NCBI RefSeq assembly: GCF_001667505.1
Contig: NZ_LZHZ01000056.1
Location: 1-64,000 of the forward strand
Length of the DNA stretch: 64,000 nucleotides
Direction: 5' to 3'
Source: Mycobacterium sp. ACS1612
GTDB taxonomy: Bacteria; Actinomycetota; Actinomycetes; Mycobacteriales; Mycobacteriaceae
Part shown: positions 50,906-57,899 of the stretch, piece by piece
Layout: each line of letters begins with the position of its first letter
Position numbering within the stretch: position 1 is the first letter of the stretch
Notes under the pieces: model-generated
What the model saw: the letters and a program-made list of their open reading frames with translations, nothing else
Told to the model about the DNA's origin: nothing
Databases searched by the model: none
Translations under genes and position numbers: made by a program

Positions 50906-51570
50906 CCGTCCTCGTGGTGGACGACGACTTCCGCGTCGCCAACATGCACGCAGGCATCGTCAACGCGCTGCCGGGTTTCGCCGTGACCACTACCGCGACG
51001 ACGCTCGCAGCGGCCCGAAAGGCCGAACCTGTCGACCTCGCACTGGTCGACGTCTATCTTCCCGACGGGTCCGGGATCGACTTCGTCCGCGAGTTGCGCT
51101 GCGACAGCATGGTTTTGAGCGCCGCGACGGACGCCCCCACCATCCGCGCCGCCATTGCCGGGGGAGCGTTGAGCTACCTCGTCAAACCATTCGCTCCCGC
51201 CGATCTGGTCGCCCGCCTCTCGGGCTATGCGCGCTACCGCAAGATACTCGCAGGCACCAACCTCGGCGGCAAAGAAGTGGACTCGGCCATGGATGCCCTG
51301 CGTCCGCGCATCGCGCCCGCACCGTCACCTACCGCGGTGGCGTCCCCCACGAAGCAATTGGTGCTGCAGGCCCTTCGCGCGTCGGGTCAGCCGATGTCCT
51401 CGGCGGAGCTGTCCGCAGAGATCGGCGTGTCACGGGCCACTGCGCAACGGTATCTGTCCACCTTGGCGAACGCCGGCGAGGTCAGGATCCAACTCCGCTA
51501 CGGCACGACGGGCCGTCCCGAACAGGAATTCGTCGCCGTGGACAAACCACCGAGTCGGCCTTCACGCTGA
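50887..51570 (+). CDS. CitB/DcuR-type response regulator
   Basis: 227 residues, ATG preceded by GAGGAGGAAGC and overlapping the kinase by 19 bases. The receiver has acidic VDDD near 11-14, phospho-Asp55 in LALVDVYLPDG and Lys in LVKPF. A linker leads to a C-terminal winged helix (SSAELSAEIGVSRATAQRYLSTLANAGEVRI). CitB-family regulators activate transporter genes for carboxylates. Because the operon carries the shared promoter element, this protein is the leading candidate activator of the PapA/MmpL/hydrolase regulon (inference). Confidence 0.92.
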   Translation: MGGTELTVLVVDDDFRVANMHAGIVNALPGFAVTTTATTLAAARKAEPVDLALVDVYLPDGSGIDFVRELRCDSMVLSAATDAPTIRAAIAGGALSYLVKPFAPADLVARLSGYARYRKILAGTNLGGKEVDSAMDALRPRIAPAPSPTAVASPTKQLVLQALRASGQPMSSAELSAEIGVSRATAQRYLSTLANAGEVRIQLRYGTTGRPEQEFVAVDKPPSRPSR

Positions 51571-51608
51571 ACTGTCCTGCGGTTCTGGCCCACGTTCGGC
51601 CAGCGGGT

Positions 51609-51650
51609 CTTATCGTGAGCCGGTGGAGGGCACGCCTTTTGGCCGCTACC
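51609..51650 (+). repeat. 42-base direct repeat at kinase starts, copy 1
   Basis: Identical to 53592-53633. It covers TATCGT (51611-51616), six bases, the GTG start and the first nine codons of the kinase gene, so promoter and start were duplicated together. Confidence 0.85.
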
Positions 51651-53539
51651 GCCTGATCGAATTGCTTGGCCGCGGCGGGATGGGCGAGGTGTGGCGCGCT
51701 CACGACACCACCATCGACCGCGTGGTGGCGATCAAGATGCTGCTTCCCCACTACGCCCAGGATCCCGACTTCGACAAGCGATTCCGTCGTGAGGCTCGCG
51801 CCGCAGCCCGCCTCGACGACCCACATGTCGTGCCGATCTACGACGTCGGAGAGGTCGACGGCCGCCTCTACGTCGCCATGCGGCTGATCAACGGCACCGA
51901 TCTGCAAACGGTTCTCAACGCAGGGCCGCTCGAACCCGCCCGCTCCGTCCACATCGTCGATCAGATCGCGTCGGCGCTGAACAGTGCGCACCGGGCCGGG
52001 CTGGTGCACCGCGACGTGAAACCGTCCAACATCCTGCTGGCCGCGAACGACTTCGCCTACCTCATCGACTTCGGCATCGCCCGCGGCACCAGCGACACCG
52101 CGCTCACCTCGGCGAACACCACGATCGGCACCTGGGCCTACATGGCCCCGGAACGCTTCCGCAGCGGCGAAATCCAACCCACCTCCGACGTTTACGCGCT
52201 GGCGTGCGTGCTCTACGAGTGCCTCACAGGTCACCCGCCCTACCCCGGAGACACCCTCGAACAAGTCGCCGTCGGCCACATGGTCACCCCGCCGCCGCGC
52301 GCCTCGGAAGAGCACCCGACCGTGCCGACGGCGCTGGATCAGGTGATCGCCACGGGGCTGGCCAAACAACCCTCCCACCGCTATCCCACCGCCGTCGACT
52401 TGGCCGCCGCCGCCCGCCGTGCCGTCGATGACAATCCGCCCGCCGTATGGCAGGACGCCGCACAGACTCAGCCGTGGCAACCGAATCAAGTTGTGCCACA
52501 GATAGATCCGGCCTATGCAGGGCAAGCGCCACCGTGGCCGCCCTCGCAGCAGCCCGATACCGCCGAACCACCGGTGCAACAACCCGCACGCCGCCGCGGC
52601 ATCGTGATCGGGGCGGTGGCTGCCGTGACATTGCTCGTCCTAGGCGGCGTCATCGCGGCGGCGAACCTCTCCGGCAACGACAAGCCCGCCCCCGCGCCGA
52701 ACACCCCGACATCCGTGGCCGCAACACCCAATACCGGACCCTTCACCGGCACCTACCGCGCCGACTTCGGACCGATCAGCACGCTCGGCGGTGTCGCAGA
52801 CCCGGGCGGCACGTCGTCGAAGGCGACCTATGGGTTCCGGTCGGTGTGTCGGCCAACGGGATGCGTCGCCACCGGGTCGCGGCTCAGCGGCGATCCGTCG
52901 TTCGCGCCGACGGTGGAGTTCGACGAGGTGAACGGGATCTGGCTGTCAGTGTCCCTCGCCTCACAACAGTGCCGGGAGAACTCGCGCGCCGAAAGTTGGC
53001 AGGTGTTCAAGCTGCAACCGCAGCCCGACGGCACGCTCACCGGCGAATTCACCGCAACCGCCGGCAACTCCTGCTCGGCGAAACACACCGTCACCTTCAC
53101 CCGCACAGGCGATGTCGACGTCGAGAGCCTGCCCGACCCGGCCAACCTGCTGCCTCGAGTGGTGTCACCCGCCGAGGCCCTCTTCGGCCGCTATCACCAG
53201 GCGCGCACCTTCACCAACGGGCAGAAGCAGGAGACGGACTTCGTCGTCGCCACCGACTGCCTGCGCGCGGGCAACCGGTGCATGAGCTTCTTCTACGAAT
53301 CCTCGGGAATCGTCGAACCTCTGGTGTTCGCCGACGGTTCCTGGTCGTTGGCCACTGACTTCGAGTCGACCTGTCCGGGCCGAGGCCCGATGCGGGTGAA
53401 GAAGACCGGTCAGTACCCCTTGCCCCAACCGCCGCAGAGCCCCATCACGCTTCTCACCGGCCACGGCAACCAGGAGCAGTCGCAACCCTGCCCGGTCACC
53501 ATCGTGTTCGACGAAACCTTCACGCGCACCGGCGATTAG
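51623..53539 (+). CDS. Transmembrane Ser/Thr protein kinase
   Basis: 638 residues from GTG 51623. The kinase domain spans residues 10-270: glycine loop GRGGMGEV, Lys38, HRDVKPSN (Asp132), DFG at 150-152, and MAPERF. A Pro/Gln-rich juxtamembrane linker and one membrane helix (about 330-355) follow, then an extracellular sensor of about 280 residues with eight or more cysteines. The sensor consists of two related halves, each ending in TFTRTGD. It is a tandem duplicate of the next gene. TATCGT six bases before the GTG suggests a leaderless mRNA. Ligand unknown. Confidence 0.93.
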   Translation: MEGTPFGRYRLIELLGRGGMGEVWRAHDTTIDRVVAIKMLLPHYAQDPDFDKRFRREARAAARLDDPHVVPIYDVGEVDGRLYVAMRLINGTDLQTVLNAGPLEPARSVHIVDQIASALNSAHRAGLVHRDVKPSNILLAANDFAYLIDFGIARGTSDTALTSANTTIGTWAYMAPERFRSGEIQPTSDVYALACVLYECLTGHPPYPGDTLEQVAVGHMVTPPPRASEEHPTVPTALDQVIATGLAKQPSHRYPTAVDLAAAARRAVDDNPPAVWQDAAQTQPWQPNQVVPQIDPAYAGQAPPWPPSQQPDTAEPPVQQPARRRGIVIGAVAAVTLLVLGGVIAAANLSGNDKPAPAPNTPTSVAATPNTGPFTGTYRADFGPISTLGGVADPGGTSSKATYGFRSVCRPTGCVATGSRLSGDPSFAPTVEFDEVNGIWLSVSLASQQCRENSRAESWQVFKLQPQPDGTLTGEFTATAGNSCSAKHTVTFTRTGDVDVESLPDPANLLPRVVSPAEALFGRYHQARTFTNGQKQETDFVVATDCLRAGNRCMSFFYESSGIVEPLVFADGSWSLATDFESTCPGRGPMRVKKTGQYPLPQPPQSPITLLTGHGNQEQSQPCPVTIVFDETFTRTGD

Positions 53540-53591
53540 CACCTGGGCACACACGAAACGGGCATTCACGCCCACGCACCGGGCAGTTGAC

Positions 53592-53633
53592 CTTATCGTG
53601 AGCCGGTGGAGGGCACGCCTTTTGGCCGCTACC
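53592..53633 (+). repeat. 42-base direct repeat at kinase starts, copy 2
   Basis: Second copy of the 51609-51650 segment. It holds TATCGT (53594-53599) and the GTG at 53606, inside the 66-base gap between the kinase genes and the start of the second. Confidence 0.85.
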
Positions 53634-55495
53634 AGCTGCTGGAGTTGCTGGGCCGCGGCGGGATGGGTGAAGTCTGGCGCGCCAACGACACTGAGATCGG
53701 CCGCATCGTCGCGATAAAGATGCTGCTCTCGCACTATGCGAAGGATCCCGACTTCGAGAAGCGCTTCCTGCGTGAGGCCCGCGCCGCAGGACGCCTGGAC
53801 GACCCGCACATCGTGCCGATCTATGACGTCGGTGAGATCGACGGCCGCCTCTACGTGACCATGCGCCTGATCAACGGCACCGATCTGCAGACGCTGCTCG
53901 ACGCGGGCCCGCTGGATCCCGCGCGGGCGGTGCACATCGTCGAACAGATCGCTTCGGCCTTGAATTGCGCCCACCAGGCCGGGCTTGTGCACCGCGACGT
54001 CAAACCGTCCAACATCCTGCTGGCCGACAACGACTTCGCCTACCTCATCGACTTCGGCATCGCGCGAAGCGCCTCCGACACCGCGCTGACGTCGGCGAAC
54101 ACCACGATCGGCACCTGGGCCTACATGGCGCCCGAACGTTTCCGCAGTGGCGAGAGCGAACCGGCCTCGGACGTCTATGCCTTGGCGTGCGTGCTCTATC
54201 AATGTCTGACCGGGCATCCGCCCTATCCGGGCGACACCCTGGAACAGGTGGCTGTCGGACACATGGTCGCGCCACCGCCGCGGCCGTCGGAAGACCACAG
54301 CACCGTGCCGACGGCTCTGGACCGTGTCGTCGAGATCGGGCTGGCCAAACAACCCGCCGACCGTTATCCCACCACCATCGACATGGCCGCCGCCGCTCAA
54401 CAAGCGCTGCGCACAGACCCGTTCGGCGCCGCCCACCCGACGCAACCGGCGGCGCTGCAGGCGCCTCAGCGACCAACCGACGGTGGTGCGCCGACGGCAT
54501 CGCCGCCCACCGGCAGCAACGGACGGCGCCGAGGCGTCCTGATCGGCGCCCTCGTCGCCGTCGCGGTGCTGGTCGCCGGCGGCATCATCGCGGCTGTGAA
54601 CATGTCCGGCAACGACAAGTCGACGGCCGCGACTCCGCCGTCCACCGCCGCACCGAACACGCCGACCCGCACACCGAATACCGGCCCCTTCACCGGCATC
54701 TACCGCGTCGATTTCGGCCGTGCGACGCGGTTGGACGGGGTCGGTGATCCGAACGCAGCGCCGTCGACCGGCACCTACGGGCTGCGCTCGGTCTGCCGGC
54801 CTGCAGGCTGCGTAGCGACCGCCGCTAAGTTCAAAGGTGACGTCGCATTCGCGCCGACGATGGTGTTCGATCAGGTCGGGGCAAGCTGGATGGCGGTCGC
54901 CCTGGCGCCGAGCCCATGCAAGAACACCACCGTCGACACGTGGCAGGTGTTCACCCTGCAGCCGCAACCCGACGGCTCGCTCGCCGGTGAGTTCATTCGG
55001 CTCACCGCGAACCAGTGTCAAGAGAAGCGAGCCGTAACCTTCACTCGCACAGGCGATGTCGATGTCGACGCCGACTTCAAGGGCTTGCCGGATCCCGCCA
55101 AACTATCCCCCCGCGTGGTGTCGCCTGCCGAAGCGTTGCGCGGCCGGTACCGCATCGCGCGCACGTACTCGGGCATGGGTACCCAACAGCTCGGCGACTC
55201 CGCCGTCACCACCTACTGTCTGCGCGCAGGCGACCGGTGCATGAGCTACTTCTCCGTCGCCGCAGGCGATCTGCCACTGATCTTCGAAGGCGGGAACTGG
55301 ACCTGGAAGGACGAGACGGACGGTCCGTGCCCGAACGGCGACATGTCGCACCTGAGCGCCAATGCGTTGTTCCCGCTGCCGCAGCCACCGCAGAACCCGA
55401 TCGCAGAACTCAACGGGCAGGGCACGTGGGTGCAGACGGGATCGTGCGCCGTCGACCTCGATATCACCGAAACCTTCACGCGCACAGGCGATTGA
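53606..55495 (+). CDS. Transmembrane Ser/Thr protein kinase, tandem paralogue
   Basis: 629 residues. Same build as the preceding kinase and very similar in the catalytic domain (HRDVKPSNILL, LIDFGIAR, TIGTWAYMAPERFRSG). The Pro/Thr-rich linker differs, and the extracellular sensor has diverged more but keeps the two-part layout, the paired cysteines (CRPAGCVAT, CLRAGDRCMSY) and TFTRTGD at both half-ends. Divergence concentrated in the sensor suggests a new ligand after duplication. It ends 4 bases from the convergent third kinase. Confidence 0.93.
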   Translation: MEGTPFGRYQLLELLGRGGMGEVWRANDTEIGRIVAIKMLLSHYAKDPDFEKRFLREARAAGRLDDPHIVPIYDVGEIDGRLYVTMRLINGTDLQTLLDAGPLDPARAVHIVEQIASALNCAHQAGLVHRDVKPSNILLADNDFAYLIDFGIARSASDTALTSANTTIGTWAYMAPERFRSGESEPASDVYALACVLYQCLTGHPPYPGDTLEQVAVGHMVAPPPRPSEDHSTVPTALDRVVEIGLAKQPADRYPTTIDMAAAAQQALRTDPFGAAHPTQPAALQAPQRPTDGGAPTASPPTGSNGRRRGVLIGALVAVAVLVAGGIIAAVNMSGNDKSTAATPPSTAAPNTPTRTPNTGPFTGIYRVDFGRATRLDGVGDPNAAPSTGTYGLRSVCRPAGCVATAAKFKGDVAFAPTMVFDQVGASWMAVALAPSPCKNTTVDTWQVFTLQPQPDGSLAGEFIRLTANQCQEKRAVTFTRTGDVDVDADFKGLPDPAKLSPRVVSPAEALRGRYRIARTYSGMGTQQLGDSAVTTYCLRAGDRCMSYFSVAAGDLPLIFEGGNWTWKDETDGPCPNGDMSHLSANALFPLPQPPQNPIAELNGQGTWVQTGSCAVDLDITETFTRTGD

Positions 55496-55499
55496 GAGG

Positions 55500-57176
55500 T
55501 TACGGCGGAAACACCTTCTTGATTGTTCCATCGGGGTTGACCTGCATGTAGCCGGTGCCGGGGGATGCCGAGTGGATCGCCAGTTCGAGGACCCCGCCTT
55601 CGGCGCCCGAGACGATCAGATAGGTCTGGCTGCCGTCGGGAGCACCGAGAGTCTGCGGCGCGCCTGCCAACAGGCCCGCAACCGCATCTGCGTTGAATGC
55701 GCTCAAGTCGGCCAGTACATCGAACGACGATGTCGTGGTGTCCGAGCCCCAACTGCTCCACTGGCCGCCCCGGTACATGAAGTCCTGTTCGACGTGGCTG
55801 TTGGTCGGTGAAACACGCTCGAGCACAGCGTATTCCGGGTAGATCACCAACTGGAATCCCATGGTGTCCCCGAAGTGGCCACGCATGGTGTCGAGCAGTC
55901 CCTTCAACCCGTCTGCGGTCTGCAGCTGTGACGGACCGGTCGGTGTGGATTGAGTCGAGGCCGGCGCGGAGGTCGTGGCGCTCGGTGCGGTCGAGTTGGT
56001 GCTCGGTGGCGAAGGTTTCGTGCTCGGGGCCGACGGCAGCCCCTGTTGGGTCGGCTGGGCCCGCGTGGTCGGCCGATCGGAGGGACTCCCGTCCGGCCAG
56101 ATGATGACGGCGACGACCGCGATGACAATGACAGCTGCGATGGCGAGGCCCCCGAGAATCCAGACCGCCGGATTCTGCCACCATGCGGACGACGACTGGG
56201 GCTGCTGCGGGATGCCGGGCGGTGACCACGTCGGGGGCTGTCCGGGTGCGCCGTACTGGGTGGGCGCGACACTCGCAGCGTGTGTGCGCGGTCCCGTGTC
56301 GGGATACGGGACCGGCGCGGGCCAACCCGGCGCCGCGACCGCCGCGGGCGGGCTCTGCGATACGGGTCCGGCCAGCGCGGCGCGGGCGGCGACCGCCAAA
56401 TCCTTCGTCGTGGCGTAGCGCTGATCGGGGTCCTTGGCCATGCCGATCGCGATGACCTGGTCCATCTGCGTCGGGATGCCGGGCTGCATGGTCGAGGGCC
56501 GCGGCGGCGGCATCGTGAGGTGGTTGGTGATCTGACGCTCGAGGCTGTCGCCGGGGAACGGTTGGGATCCGGTCAGACATTCGTGCAAGACACACGTCAG
56601 CGCATAGATGTCGGCGCGGGCGTCGTCGCGGTCGGTGGTGAACCGTTCGGGCGCCATATAAGCCAACGTGCCGATCGTGGCGCCCGTGCTCGTCAGTTTG
56701 GTCGCGTCGGCGGCGCGGGCGATACCGAAGTCGATGAGATAGGCGAAATCGTCCTCGGTCACCAGGATGTTCGACGGTTTGACATCGCGGTGCACCAACC
56801 CGATTCGGTGCGCTGCGCCGAGGGCCGCGGCGATCTGCTCGACGATCGAGACGGCTCGCGGCGGCGGCAGCGGACCGTTGACGACCAGTTCATTGATGGT
56901 CTTGCCGTCGATGAGCCGCATCGTGACGTAGAGCCGACCGTCGATCTCACCGAAGTCGTGGATCGGCACGATATGCGGTTCGTCCAGGCTGGCCGCGGCC
57001 TGTGCTTCGCGGCGGAACCGGGCCTGGTACTGCGCATCGTCGGCGAGGTTCGACGGCAGCACTTTCAGGGCAACCACCCGGTTCATGGCGGTGTCGTAAG
57101 CCTTCCAGACCTCGCCCATTCCGCCGCGGCCCAGCATCTCCACCAACCGATACCGGCCGAACGGGGTCCCATCCAC
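55500..57176 (-). CDS. Transmembrane Ser/Thr protein kinase, PknH/PknE-like build
   Basis: 558 residues. The kinase domain has GRGGMGEVWKA, Lys38, HRDVKPSNIL, LIDFGIARA and TLAYMAPERF. A long Pro-rich linker, a membrane helix (about 335-360) and a Ser/Thr/Pro stalk follow, ending in an extracellular domain of about 140 residues unlike that of the other two kinases. The start follows the same pattern (TATGGT, six bases, GTG). It is divergent from the mmpS-mmpL operon, so it may respond to, or phosphorylate, that export system (context only). Confidence 0.93.
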   Translation of the reverse strand: MDGTPFGRYRLVEMLGRGGMGEVWKAYDTAMNRVVALKVLPSNLADDAQYQARFRREAQAAASLDEPHIVPIHDFGEIDGRLYVTMRLIDGKTINELVVNGPLPPPRAVSIVEQIAAALGAAHRIGLVHRDVKPSNILVTEDDFAYLIDFGIARAADATKLTSTGATIGTLAYMAPERFTTDRDDARADIYALTCVLHECLTGSQPFPGDSLERQITNHLTMPPPRPSTMQPGIPTQMDQVIAIGMAKDPDQRYATTKDLAVAARAALAGPVSQSPPAAVAAPGWPAPVPYPDTGPRTHAASVAPTQYGAPGQPPTWSPPGIPQQPQSSSAWWQNPAVWILGGLAIAAVIVIAVVAVIIWPDGSPSDRPTTRAQPTQQGLPSAPSTKPSPPSTNSTAPSATTSAPASTQSTPTGPSQLQTADGLKGLLDTMRGHFGDTMGFQLVIYPEYAVLERVSPTNSHVEQDFMYRGGQWSSWGSDTTTSSFDVLADLSAFNADAVAGLLAGAPQTLGAPDGSQTYLIVSGAEGGVLELAIHSASPGTGYMQVNPDGTIKKVFPP

Positions 57177-57182
57177 CGGCTA

Positions 57183-57188
57183 ACCATA
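57183..57188 (-). promoter_or_regulatory. -10 hexamer of a probable leaderless kinase mRNA
   Basis: TATGGT lies six bases before the GTG at 57176, the same geometry as TATCGT in front of the two tandem kinases. There is no ribosome site in the intervening TAGCCG. Confidence 0.55.
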
Positions 57189-57351
57189 AAAGGCAGTGGC
57201 CTTGGCTGGCAGCAGATCCGCGGTGCGCCGAGGTTCCCAGCAGATTGGCAGCTTGGCGGGTCGCCGCTGCTGACAGGGCCGGCCGGGCTGTGTTGACGCT
57301 GTGCGCGCGGTGCGAATTCTCCTCGGTTCCTGGTAGCGTTTTCACGGCACA

Positions 57352-57370
57352 ATATCAATCTTATTGATAT
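57352..57370. promoter_or_regulatory. Palindromic operator upstream of mmpS-mmpL
   Basis: ATATCAA and TTGATAT are perfect 7-base arms around TCTTA, in the gap between the divergent kinase and mmpS genes and 85 bases before the mmpS GTG. MmpS/MmpL pairs in mycobacteria are often repressed by TetR or MarR proteins. No such gene lies beside this operon, so the regulator is elsewhere. Confidence 0.65.
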
Positions 57371-57455
57371 ACGGCCACACTCGCCGCCGCGCGCGAATGC
57401 CGGAAATCGAGCGAGACACGAAGCCTAAGTAGCGGATTTCGGAAGGTGATATCGA

Positions 57456-57899
57456 GTGAGCCCTCGTTCCGTCGGGAGAACCGCGCTCGCGCGAGCCTGG
57501 CTACCGTCGGTGGCCGTCGTCGCCGTCTTGGTGGGTGCGCTGTGCATGTCGAAGGTGCATCAGGCGTCTGCCCCGGGGCCTGTGCTGACGGTCAACGGCC
57601 CGCAGGCGCCCGAAGAGTTCGTGCCCAAGCAACTGACCTATGAACTGGATGGCGACCTCGGCGATGGAGGGATGCTCGCCTACGTCGACATCGACGGACA
57701 TCCGCACAAGGTCGACCTCGCGTCGCTGCCGTGGTCGCATACCGAAACCACCACGCTCACCGTCGTCTCCGGCAGCGTCTCGGCGCAGGTGCACGGAGGT
57801 GAGGTGCACTGTCGGATGCTGGTGAATGGTGTTGTCCGCGACGAACAGTCGGCGACACGTCAGGACGCCGATGTCACCTGCCGAGTGAAATCGGCGTGA
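57456..57899 (+). CDS. MmpS-family membrane protein
   Basis: 147 residues from GTG behind GGAAGGTG. One N-terminal membrane helix (WLPSVAVVAVLVGALCMSKVHQ) is followed by an extracytoplasmic beta-sandwich (LTYELDGDLGDGGMLAYVDIDGHPHKVD, VHCRMLVNGVVRDEQ). MmpS proteins act as periplasmic adaptors of the neighbouring MmpL. Its stop overlaps the MmpL start by GTGA. Confidence 0.94.
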   Translation: MSPRSVGRTALARAWLPSVAVVAVLVGALCMSKVHQASAPGPVLTVNGPQAPEEFVPKQLTYELDGDLGDGGMLAYVDIDGHPHKVDLASLPWSHTETTTLTVVSGSVSAQVHGGEVHCRMLVNGVVRDEQSATRQDADVTCRVKSA

